64,000 nucleotides of DNA from Isoetes taiwanensis (Eukaryota > Streptophyta > Lycopodiopsida > Isoetales > Isoetaceae): the NCBI GenBank assembly GCA_021234155.1, contig JAJEKV010000005.1, positions 5,644,952 to 5,708,951 of the forward strand. Direction: 5' to 3'. The notes beneath the pieces are model-generated. The model saw only the letters and a list, made by a program, of their open reading frames with translations. It searched no databases and was not told the origin of the DNA. How positions within the stretch are numbered: the first letter of the stretch is position 1; the number at the start of each line of letters is the position of its first letter. This document shows, one piece after another, positions 9,430 to 20,473 of this stretch. The position numbers were made by a program, and so were the translations under genes.

Positions 9430-12110
9430 ATTTGAATATTGTCGTGGACCTATGTTCATTCAAAGAATACCAATTTTCTTTTTAAGCTAAGAAATGGCTA
9501 AGTAAGAAATTGCTATTCAAATAAAAATCAGAAATTTTTTATCAACCCTTCCCTAGAATAGCTACCTTCATAAAAATAATCAAGATTCTTATATTCATAT
9601 TCATTTGTTTATTTACCTATTCTACACTCTGACTTATCTTTGTTTAAAAATTCATATCTCACGCAGGCAGGCATGCATATATAACTTCTTTATTAAAAAA
9701 GGATGGCTTTGGTTTATGTGCATGTGCAGACACATCCGGCATTTCTTTGTCCCCTTGAGGGTCGTGTGCATCTATCTTATTTCAAATAAGCCTATATTAC
9801 GAGCTCTATTGACGAAGTCGGCTGATGGAGACGAAGGGAATGCATAGGCGGAAGCTCATCCTCCTGTTCTATTTTCACATGGAACTCATCTGACAATTTC
9901 GAACGGACCTTTTCGTTCTGGCGATGGCACAGAGTCAATTTTTGTTTAGAGCCTTGCCCCTAAGCCAAGGCCGAAGAATTATCCAGGCCGAGGTTGGGGG
10001 CCGAGGAGTTAGTGTCAAAGAAAAGAGGCCACCCGTTAGGGAAGCCTGTCAGTATAATGGAGGCGCTCAAGATAGCGACTCAGGTCCGACTATACCTCCT
10101 CCAAGAATCTTTTGAGATAGTGAGTCTTTTTCCAGTAAAAAACCTACCCAAATAATTACATTATGTTATACCCCAAATATGAGTCTTTCTATGCTCTTAA
10201 GGCCTAGGACAATGAGATTACTACTCTTCGTCTAGATCCAGGCACATCCAGAACTCTAACAAGGCAGATACACTCGTCTCAAGTGTATCAGTAACACATA
10301 AGAGGAATGAGATAGTTTGATGACAATCTCTTGCACCCTCTTATGTTAACAAGATTCTAAAAACAATGGAAAATATTCCTGGTTGGAATGAATTTAGATG
10401 TTGTTTCACCCCAAAAAGAGAAACTTTTCTATGCTCTTAAGATCTTGGGACGACGAGAGGCAAATTGAATATTTTTCGTTGCTCATGGAGCACATGGGAG
10501 GTTGCCAATGGCCTAATATAGGCACACTCTCCTAAATCCCTTTGGTCTTAAGAGAATCTCCTGTGCTTATCACTTATATCTGGACTAAAGGTCCATTCCT
10601 TTTTTCTTTTCCATTAGATGGAGTTGGAATTTATGCCTGGAACGTCGTGTGCAGACGCATGCAGCGTTCCCTTTCCACTTGCGGCTCCTCTTGCGGGACA
10701 CAGGTTCGCTAGCATTCAATGTGAATTTGAACCTTCCCCCTTGCTGTGCCGCGTTATATTGCTGTGATGCGTTCCCTTCCCTGGTTGTGACCATCTGTTT
10801 CAAATTTTTGCATGCGATTACTCCCTACTTGCACGAGTTCTGCCATGGAGTATCCGGCCTGCTGCTTAGAAGCAGTTTACAGCCAGGTTCTTTTAAGCGC
10901 ACACTGGCTGCTACAACGATTGCAGTCGATTGCATTGTATCGGCATTGATTCTGATTCCATGCTGCCGATTTACCTCTTAGGCAGTAATCAATGATTTGG
11001 GCAGCTTTGTTGTCTCATATTCATACTGCAAATGCCATATTCAGGAGGAGCTATACCATGCGAGCTCTTTTTTGCCTCTAACTTATTTCTTTCGATTGCT
11101 CTTTCTGCCAAGTTTTGATGTCGCTAGAGTCCCTTCTTCTAGATCATTTTTCTCCTGATTCAAAAGGTCGATGCATTTATTTATTGATATAGGGGTTGAT
11201 CTGAGAGCACAGGCCGACATCGAGCTACTGGACAGAATAGAAGCAGATGTGGATGTGGATCATTGGGCTTCAATGCAGATATTTCCCTTTTGATGATGGC
11301 GTCAGAGATATTTCCTTCATTATGATGATAGGCCCTGATATTGCAGGGGTCTATGCCAGACTATGCCCCATCTATTATCTTTATCTTTGCAGACAATGGC
11401 ATCTGCTCTCAATATCAGTAGTGAGGAAGGAAGAATTTGGATCCGGCAGACAAAAGGCCACTAATAAACCAAGGTCCATGATCAGAAAGAAAGCGAATCA
11501 TCTTCCCTCTCAACTCTCAACTCTATGCAGGCCTTCTAAATATTTTCCTTATGAAGCTTTAGTTATGCAGAGCTCTTTGGACTAAATTATGCAAGATGAA
11601 AGATGCTTGCACCTGTTATGAATGACATGTATTGTAAATTTTTTGAGGCTCTCGCTGCCCTACGTAACCCCCCGTGTGAATATGCACCCAAACCAAAGGG
11701 GGTTTAAGGGGGATTTTAATTTAAATGTGTCAAATGCAATGGTTTGTGTTAATAATGTTAGTTGTGTGTTAATGGTTTGTGTTGACTAAAAAAAATTTTG
11801 GCCCCTTCGGGGCCTTAAGGATGGTGTAGGGGAATTAGCAGCATGTGATAAATAACATTTATTCCACAAGCTAATTGAAATGGATTCCCATGCTGCACAT
11901 GTCAGCAATGAATGACTAGCTGAACCTTATATATGGATAGAAACTAGCCTTGGACTAACAGACATTTTACATTCAACATGCCAATATGTAGCAATATCAG
12001 CAGTCTTTTCACGGAACACATGCATCAGGATAAGAGAAGAAAGTTTTCAAGATCTGAATTCAATATAAGAAAGCAGGAACTTTGCAAAACAAACGATGAT
12101 TATTGCATAT
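9430..12110. other. Intergenic, no gene seen
   Basis: Several open frames occur (for example 10649-10981 and 11247-11585, both plus). None shows a family motif, low-complexity coding bias or splice signals. A perfect short hairpin GGCCCCTTCGGGGCC lies at about 11801-11816. Confidence 0.5.
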
Positions 12111-12119
12111 CCATTGCAG

Positions 12120-12810
12120 CATTCTTGAGGCACGACCTCATAGCCTTTCAAAGGCTTACACATGCTTCAACACACAACTCCAAACCTTCCGAAATCCTTT
12201 CAGAAGACCATTCGCCGGTCATAGTAAGATGAGTAATTTCGTTTCTTGAAGTCATGTGTGCAACTAACAAGCTTCCATCTTCAGATCTCTGCTCATCATC
12301 AATAGGGTAAAAAAGGATCGTATCCCTAATAAAACTGCAGATATAGCTGACACAAGGTCATGCATGGCAATTCCAGCATCTTCAAGCGCAAATGTTGCGC
12401 AATTTATAACAACACTCAAATCCCCTTTACCAGATTGTAGAATCAATGCAAAAACATCTGCTGTTGTCTTAGGAAATGAATGGAAATCGATAGCCCCTGC
12501 CAGAGATTTATACAGTGCACATGAATATTCTGCGGAGTCTAATGACTGATTGGGCTTCCCCCTAACAACAGTTGCAAAGGTAGTAAATTTTACATGGCAA
12601 TTGAGCCTACCTGAGCCTACACCAGACATTTGAATGCTTGGGCTTTCTTACTTTCTCGTGGGCCAAAGACGTAAACTATGAGCTTAGTTTGTCCAAACTC
12701 GCATATGCCGAACCTTCACGCTTTTATCGCACTTTTGTTTTGAAAAATGCGGGCAATCAGCCATGCATTCAGCAACATCTTCAAGCCGTCTTGGAGCTGC
12801 ATAGCCAAAC
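12120..12810 (-). pseudogene. Exosome core subunit MTR3-like (RNase PH fold) pseudogene
   Basis: On the minus strand, successive blocks match the plant exosome subunit MTR3/RRP41-like family in order. GSAYA then EFGQTKLIVYVFGPRESKKA come from about 12730-12640. GRLNCHVKFTTFA, AIDFHSFPKTTADVFALIL and INCATFALEDAGIAMHDLVSA run on one frame (12610-12330). After a shift in a T6 run near 12312, FYPIDDEQRSEDGSLL and EITHLTMTGEW follow, ending near 12120 with a TGA inside the expected C-terminus. MTR3 is a non-catalytic ring subunit of the nuclear and cytoplasmic RNA exosome. No introns are seen between blocks, which suits a processed copy, but I did not see a poly(A) tail or target duplications. 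Frameshifts at about 12690 and 12312 and the stop make it non-functional as assembled. Confidence 0.75.
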
Positions 12811-13238
12811 GATATATCATCCATCCTAGAAAATTTTAGAGACAATGAGATGCCCTCTTTGTGCAACAACACTTTTTTGGCTTAATAAACGCCTCTGGAT
12901 TTGGTAAAGCGTTGCACTTTGTGGCTTTGGCTGCAACCAGGACTTCTGCAAACTTCATCTGCAAGCGTAGCAGCAAACAGAGCATCTGTGTTTCCCCTAC
13001 ATCCAAAATTTTTTAGAGCCATCTTAAGCGGCATTGTCCAGCAACCATAGTGCAAAATCTGCCAGATTATTCTCACCCAGCATGCTGCTCCCAAGCATGC
13101 CTTGCATAGATGCAACCCCACAATTATTCATCTTTGGTTTTTCTTGAGCTTTTACATTATGACCATCTTCCAACATATCATCTTCGTCACCAACTGCAAA
13201 ACCATGGTCGTGTTATGAAGGGCATAAAATAAACCTTT
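12811..13238. other. Flank of the MTR3-like pseudogene, no gene seen
   Basis: Minus-strand frames here (for example 12882-13121) show no match to the missing MTR3 N-terminus. The start of that protein was not found. Confidence 0.4.
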
Positions 13239-13763
13239 ATGAAGAAGCGTTCAAAATCTTCATACATTGTAGACCTAAAGCTTCTGGTTAATGTTGTTTC
13301 TCACCTGAAGAATCTTTGTGTCCAGAAGCGTGGTCTTCTACGTGCACCTGATCAAAGGAAGAACAGTGCTTTCAACACCAATGTACATCAAAACGCTTTG
13401 CCGTTTCATTTGGATCCACCCAGCGTAGGAATATCTTTGAAATCCTTATTTTCAAAGGGCCGAAACCTGTTTGTTCAATACCCCAAATTCGAGAATACCC
13501 AAAGTCTAAGGGACGAATGTAATGGCACGGGGAAGACATGCAACGGGAAACATAAGAGTTACTTGAGGATATTTAAACAGATCCCAGTACATCCCGTAGA
13601 AAGCCAAGAGCCCATCCTTTGGCTCTGCTTCTTCGGCTCTGCTCTGCTATGCTTCTTCGACTCTGCATTCGGCTACACAAATCAAAGAAAAACGACATGT
13701 ATGCAAAGTTCCTTGGCCTTCTTGGGTCTTGCTTTAGTAAAGAAATTTTGCACGAAAACATAG
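13239..13763 (+). CDS. Hypothetical ORF, 174 aa, no recognisable domain
   Basis: The longest open frame between 13 and 20 kb. The N-terminal part is basic (KKRSKSSYIVDLKLLVNVV). The C-terminal part contains an imperfect repeat reading as LCFFGSALLCFFDSAFG, from repeated TCTGC/CTTCTTCG DNA at about 13620-13670. There is no conserved motif, transit peptide or splice signal, so it may be a chance ORF. Confidence 0.15.
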   Translation: MKKRSKSSYIVDLKLLVNVVSHLKNLCVQKRGLLRAPDQRKNSAFNTNVHQNALPFHLDPPSVGISLKSLFSKGRNLFVQYPKFENTQSLRDECNGTGKTCNGKHKSYLRIFKQIPVHPVESQEPILWLCFFGSALLCFFDSAFGYTNQRKTTCMQSSLAFLGLALVKKFCTKT

Positions 13764-15180
13764 AACCCTAAAATGGATTAGGTCGAGCCCTGCATGCTTC
13801 AGCTTTCGAAATTCATAGGTGAACCATTGGAAATTGGCACCAAAATCAACGCCAGTGTATGTGCACTCTAGATGTACCAATTAGTATGTCTCATGGAATA
13901 CCGTCATCAAATCATATAAAAACCTTAAGGAAAAAAGTATAAAAATACAAAAGAAACCCCCTGTTATTTTGCTACATATTGCAGCTAAGACTGATGTTCT
14001 GGATGACAAGATGGCGACGGATATGCTTTATTGTTTCATTGCTTCAAGCAAGGCCTGATAATCACATATTAGTTGCATGTCAAGCAAAATGGTACTCTAG
14101 CATATTAATCTGACATGATGTTTAGCCATAATTTCATCGAATTCATAAACTCCTCCTCTATCAGCAAAAACCATTGCTCCTGCAAATAAAGTATTGAAAA
14201 TTTGTTTGACATTACATTTAGTTTTGAATGTGTTGTATATGATTTAATATTTTTCCACAGGCTTTCTATGGTGTAAAACATCTATATGATTGATAAGGCT
14301 ATATAAGGTGTAGTGTGCTCTAAGGTTTTGTCCATTTTAGAATACACTTGCTCGGTGTCACAAGCATGCCATTCAGGTAAGAACTAATATTTAGTTCGAT
14401 TCGCTGTCACGCTTAATCCAACACACCATGATTGAATGGCCTATCTTTGTTGTTTAATGTTAAAATTTTGCTTTTATGCCTTTTTGAGGCAAACATATGA
14501 GGCAGTATCGTAAGCAAGGCCTCCATCTGATGTTCAAGTGAGCTTATCTCTTTGATGAATCACATAGATTATTACTTAGACAGATTAGACTATGAGATAT
14601 GGTTAGATATAATAGTTTATCATTGTGTTCTATCTTCCTTTTTCGACCTTTTAGATTTTGTGTAGCAAGATCTGTATCTGTTGTTACAACAAGCTTTTTA
14701 TTTCTTGGATGAAGCTTACATTTTGCATTCAGGCCTGCAATTTTGGAATGTTTGTCTTACAAACCACTTCTATTTAAGAGGAACGTACTTCCACTGATAT
14801 CACGCATTTAAGGTATCATGCTACCATATAATTTAATTGCAACTAATTCGTTATGCAGTTATGCAGTTTTCAAATTTTATTGACCTCAGATAGCTATTTT
14901 TAATCTTGATTTCTGCAATGCAGATGCCAATGGAACTGTTTCAAGGGCAGTTTCCAGAGTCAAAATTTTGCTAGCTATGCATGCAATGCTCATAATCAAT
15001 ATTTGCTGAATAACAACTATGTTTCTTACATTCACACCTATGTCGCACATCCTAGAACAACTATATCATACGCCTTCCTCACCCAAACTACACTTATACA
15101 TCTATGTTTGCAAAATCTATATAATTTCGCCATTGAAATTCAGAAGGACGAAAGCCAAAAAGTTTATTAGTCAGAGAAAA
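13764..15180. other. Intergenic, no gene seen
   Basis: AT-rich sequence without a credible ORF, RNA gene or repeat that I can recognise. Confidence 0.5.
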
Positions 15181-15189
15181 AGTACAAAA

Positions 15190-15880
15190 TTTACATGTCT
15201 CATCTAACTGTGTAAGCACAAAAAGATGCCACAGGAGCACGAGCCTGGAGCACAATGTACTTACTCCAGAATAGGAGACTAATGATAAGAATCAATTCGA
15301 AGATACTGAATCCAGATGCATTCCATCAGTTCTGATTCAAGGGAGGAACACTCGTAGGCTGTCAATATCTTTTTCTGGGCCACCGTAATAACACTGTGTG
15401 CAGATGAATAAATGCCCTGAAAGATGTGGTGTCTGCGATGCTCCCATATCGACCATAGGAGCCAACCGGAACCAAGATGAAATGCCCTTTGTTTAGCTGG
15501 AGGCCATGCGCTGGGATAGGATGCCAAAAGGATGCATCGGCAGTCCAATGTACTGTTAAACAAACCTCGTAGCCAGGACCACGCTGGTTGAACCTCAGGA
15601 CAATCAAAGAGACAATGCTCAAGAGTCTCAACGTCTGAAAGACAAAGCGGGCATACTGCAGATATGCGAGGATCATAGCGATGTCGAAAGGCATTAACCC
15701 GCAGGCACCTGTGGATAACCTGTCACCACAGTACAGAGACTTTAGGGTGGTGCAACCTATCCCAAAGCCATCGCCATGTACGACACAAAGTGGGCTGTTA
15801 AAAGAAGGCGATATACTGATCTGACAAATTGCTTGCCTTTGTGAATATTTTCATGACAGTCCCATGGCACCCTTTCAGCA
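15190..15880 (-). mobile_element. LINE 3' end, copy B (zf-RVT region)
   Basis: The minus-strand frames (for example 15563-15279, containing LDCRCILLASYPSAWPP and LLWSIWEHRRHHIF) are closely similar to the plus-strand sequence at 39270-40010. Both encode the C-terminal zinc-binding region of an L1-type LINE polymerase, with HRCLRVNAF, a C-x2-C pair and the spacing of the zf-RVT family. The 3' untranslated part also matches (ATTCTTATCATTAGTCTCC and onward) and ends near 15190. The copy is 5'-truncated near 15880 and shifted between frames. The two copies lie about 24 kb apart in opposite orientation. Confidence 0.8.
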
Positions 15881-17556
15881 ACCTATCTAAATATGACTCC
15901 AGTTAAACCATGCTTCAACTTCTCCAATACACTTCAATTACTATTGCAATAACTACACATTATATTCTGCACTCAGTTTCATCTAGACACTGCAATTAAG
16001 CTACCCATTCCATATGTTTCGGACAATCATGTGGAGCACACACAAGTCGCCTCCTAGCATTCCATTCCATTCCATCCATAGAGATCATTCTATTATAATC
16101 TAAAATTCAAGCCTCACATGTCAATGATTAATGCCCGGCATCGCCGAGCATACATTTCTAGTAATATATACTTACTGATATGGTGGTGCTCGAGGGAGTG
16201 GCTATGGGAGCAAGAGAAAGAGAAAGAAAGATCATTAAGTTGGTCAAAGCATGGAATTATTTATCCAAGCCAAACCTATAATGTTTGGACCTCTATTAAA
16301 AGATAGTTAATCCTTTTTAAATTTAATATAGAGGCTCGAAGAAAGAAAAAGGTTGAGCACCTTTTTACAAAAGGCAACTCTTGTTATATAAGGGGACAAG
16401 GCCTGGATTAACAATGTGTTTGGGGCTACATGACTGTGGACACACGACTTTGACATCTAGCTAATAAAGATGGTCTGCTACGGTAACTTCAAGTCCACCT
16501 CCGATAAATGGCGTCTACCTTAGTAGTTTCGACCTGCTAGACGGATCAGTGACTCCCATCCGAAATCATTGTATTGTTAATTCAGAACCCTTGAATTCCC
16601 AGCTCATAAATAATTTGAGCCTGCTAGCCAGAATCCTAAACTCCCTTCTAAGCCTAATCCATGAAACTTTGTTGTTGTTAGAGCCTAGACTTTAATAGTT
16701 ATTTCGAATCACCCGCTTCTTAGTCTTTCTCAGATTCGATATTTGCTAGAGCGGAGACTCTAGTGGCTAAATTGTTTTTCTCTTAAGCCTTTCCTATTCC
16801 TAAATTCAATCTTTCTCGGAGTTTCTCTACTCAGGATAGCCCGGTTGGGTGGCGAGTTTTGTCTTTGAGGGTGGATTTGTGATTGATTCCTGTTTTTCTT
16901 GGTAATTGTTTGCAGATATAGCTTGGAGTTTGTTTTTTTCTTTCGTATCACTTACCTCAAATGAGAAATATAAGAATTGACATTTCATAGAAGCTATCTC
17001 CATTTAAAGTCATTAAATGACTTGTTGTTTGCAAAAGTGCACCTCGGAAATGGTTGGGGTGACGTGGTAGTAGAAGCGTAGGGTTTAGAATTGTATAGGT
17101 TGTCAAACTATTTTATATATGCTGTTATGCAAAACATTGCTATTAAATTCGCACTATGTTGGGTTAAGTTAGTAAAATTAACACAAAATTAACCCAATCC
17201 AAAAAATACACTAGACGGAAGGTGGGATCAGTGACTTGCCAGAGTCCGCGTTTGATCTTCTGACACTCATCATCCAACAATCTGTTGCTCTTTTAATCGT
17301 ATTTTCAATCCTCCTATTGGCGAGTACATTGCAATGGGTCATGGTCCAATTGTGAATCATCTAAGTAGGACATATAAAACATATACAAACTCTAAAACCC
17401 TACATTCTAAAGAAGAAGAAAAATAATTACAGCTCATTACAAGAAGTATCACTATGCAATATGAAGTTTCAGATCCATAGCATTCATCTTAGCTTGATTT
17501 ATCCCTGATGTTTCAAAACTAGTGGAAACCATTGGAGGGATATTGTAGCAATAGTA
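15881..17556. other. Intergenic, no gene seen
   Basis: No credible ORF. It has a short (ATTCC)n microsatellite at about 16058-16078 and otherwise unremarkable AT-rich DNA. Confidence 0.5.
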
Positions 17557-18400
17557 CTAGAAACTTGAACTGCAGAATGAACTGGAGCTGATGAAAAGAA
17601 AAACAGAAATTAATACTTTTACGATGGGCATCTTTAAGGCCACCTCCAATAATTCTTGTTCACGTAAAATGTCAGTTAAGCATGTGTTGCTCTTCACTAA
17701 TAGACTGAGAAGAGGAGGAGGAGAAGACAATGGGCAAAGTTGAGAAGGAAAGCCATGGACTAATGAAAGTTTAGGAGCGAATGCCAACAAGAGATGATAT
17801 ACAGAAACCCACCTGAACAGATGCAGCATGTACAGAATGCAACAAGATATGATACATAGAAACCCACCTGAATAGATACATTAGGTACATGAACTAAAGA
17901 AGCAGGTGCATGAACTAGCGACAGAACAACTAAAGCAATAGATACATGGCATGGAATAGAAGCAGGTGTAAGATGTAGAAACAAAAGTATTTCTATCCCT
18001 ATAAGGAGAAAAGGCATCACTCTTAATCACTATGAAAGCATTATACGCAAATCCGGGGACACTAACGACAGAATGAACGAGATGTATACCCAAGCCATTA
18101 GCAATAGCCACCATGAAATCCAGAACTTGTAATTCACATGGAATGTCCTCTAACACAAACCAACATGGCATGCGCAATGCACCAAAACTTACATTGCAAA
18201 AACCCAAAGGTGTACACCTGATAAACAGTTACTGCTTCCAAGGAGCATGGACACTACACTCAATAAGCTTATCAGCTGCAGCAGGAGATTAAACATGACT
18301 AGGAAGAAATTATCATCCCTGTCGGGGACTTTCAACTGCGGCAGAGGCAAGGTTGCCGTTAAAGGAAACTTTGTTTTTTGCAAGAATGCAAGATCATTCT
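17557..18400 (-). pseudogene. Possible retrotransposon gag-like (DUF4283/zinc-knuckle type) remnant
   Basis: The minus-strand frame 18207-17881 contains MPCWFVLEDIPCELQVLD followed by MVAIANGLGIHL. This resembles the W-x-x-L/F-x-x-I/L-P...I-A-x-x-L-G pattern of a common plant retroelement gag region. The flanking minus frames (17557-17829, 17760-18020) contain repeated YxxSYLVAFCTCC-like text from a local duplication near 17795-17870. Nothing is intact, and the call rests on one motif. Confidence 0.3.
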
Positions 18401-18519
18401 TGAAAGGCAGGGGTTTGTGCCTCTGTTTTGTCTTTTAGCGGGTCATCCGGTGAAGAATTAGCAAGCAACCTACCAGACAGCTCGTGAAGATTGAGCAAGC
18501 CGGTTCCTTTGTACTACAT

Positions 18520-18666
18520 AATTTCCATCAGGAAGGCCATTACGCCCTGTAAAGATCTGCTGGCTCCGCCAAATGAGGCGGCGCACAAGCAGTGGAGCCG
18601 CGAGTGCACCGCCAAGTTTGCCGGCACCGCCAGGTCTTTACAGGCGTAATGCTCGGTGGAAATTAC
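18520..18666. repeat. Inverted repeat / small fold-back element
   Basis: The left arm, AATTTCCATC then ATTACGCCCTGTAAAGATCT (18520-18559), pairs with the right arm, AGGTCTTTACAGGCGTAAT then GGTGGAAATT (18632-18665). Between them is a GC-rich loop of about 70 nt with repeated GCCGGC/GGCGGC text. It could be a MITE or another non-autonomous fold-back. Target duplications were not verified. Confidence 0.6.
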
Positions 18667-20473
18667 GGGGTAATAACTGTTTGACGAAATTACGTCTATT
18701 AAAAATCCGATACGTGCATCTGGAGAGAAAATTTCTTCTAAAGGATCCGGAATGGCTATGGCGTCGGAATGGATATGGCGATATCAGAGATGGCCTCATG
18801 CGAGACAATAAAAAACTAGGATCAAAAGATCCTTGTGATTTAAACAGAAATGCCGAAATAAAAAAAAAATCATTTCTGTGATCCTGCTTGCCATATTTGA
18901 GCAAAAAAAGCTACAGGGATGCTTTCTTGCATCTAATATTTACAAAAGCGGCAGCAAAACTGAAAGAGATTGTACACATTTTGGCCATGTGAAGATCATA
19001 AACGGTTTTTTTTGCTATTTGAATCCCTGTTCCGGCTCTTTTATGCCATTCATATGTCTGAAACTGCCATTCAATTGAATCTGCCATTCATATGCTTGAA
19101 ACCGGATGAATCAAAATAGTATAAATGGCAAGAGCTTTTCGTCCTCTGTGCATAGGGGAGTCAGCGGCGTCGCTCCCCCAATGACGGAGAAGCTTTTACG
19201 CCCCATAAAAATGGCGTAATAACATAGTAATTTCGCCCAAACGATTATTATGTTACAGAAAGATACTTAGGTTTCTCTATTGCATGAAAAAACAAGCTTC
19301 TTTGGACCCCGACCTCAACCTCACTATTTTGCTGCGCTGTTAATTGGACGAGATGGTAAACACGGATCAATGCAGTGTATGGCAAAGTATTTTAAACGAA
19401 TAGGAAAATTTCCTTCTAGCCGTGGGATGAACAGGCACCTACAAATTTGGATAAAATTTATCCTAGTAGTAAAATTTTGGTCCGGAAAATTTCCTTCGAA
19501 TCTCAAAAATAAAAGGATATTAAAACAAATTTATAGCCTACAAAGAACAGTTGATTTTCGTATTAAATTGCAACAGACAAATAATAAAGCTTCTCTGTAT
19601 TTCAAAGACAAATCAACAGACAAATCCTTACAAAGATCGTGGCAGGAAGCAATTTGCCTTGGTTCTTGCTGAATTAGATGCTAAAAGAAAACTCATTGCT
19701 GCTAGAATAGGCAAATCGCCTGAAGAAATCAGGTTCTAGAGCATGGAAGGCAGTAAAAACTTAATTCTGGTTGTAACAGCGATTGTTTGATTTAACCCAT
19801 ATTGTAGAAACTGCTATGAGAACAAAGAACTTACCTCATGAAAACACAGTTGTAGATGCCGTTTGAATTGAATTGAAGGCCATCGATGATCGATCAGTGA
19901 TGACTGACGATGCTGAATTTTGGTGCCGAATCTAATTCTCACAGTTCGCTTATCAGCGAGCGAACCGTCCGCCAAGATTCTATTTTGAATCTGATCATGT
20001 TTATATTTTTTTATTTTTTAAATTGGCCTTTCCGTTACAGCTCTTCTTGATTACTAATTATTAGAGATTGAAATAGTAATTATTAGAAGTAGGTTAGGTA
20101 GGTTACTTAGGTAATATAAGCCATAAAGAAATAAAATATAAGTACCCTTATAAAAAAAAATCCTGTAACTTTTTTTTTTTAACCGAAAAAAATCCTACGC
20201 ATATAAATATGAATCGGATAAATCCTTATACGTCGTTTTTTTATCGGCCGTATATCCTACTATATTTTCAGTGAACGGGAAAATCATTTTTTGGACCAGA
20301 AATTCTGTGAAGCGCCAGGACTTTGCCACACGTAGATCAATGTCAATGACTCGACAGTCCAAATTTCCATAAAATAAGCGCATCCAAATTCCCACGTCAT
20401 CAAGAGAAGAACGAAACAAGAACAGAATATTCCTAGGCTAGATGAAAGCGCTTGAATAGTTTTTGTTTTAAAA
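18667..20473. other. Region upstream of the PGP synthase gene, no gene identified
   Basis: Plus ORF 19280-19672 has no match. A frame ending at 19739 reads KDRGRKQFALVLAELDAKRK then IGKSPEEIRF, which looks like a real C-terminal exon of a plant protein, but I cannot name it. A-rich and T-rich runs near 20150-20190 precede the gene. The stretch just before 20474 should hold its promoter; no clear TATA box is apparent. Confidence 0.35.
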
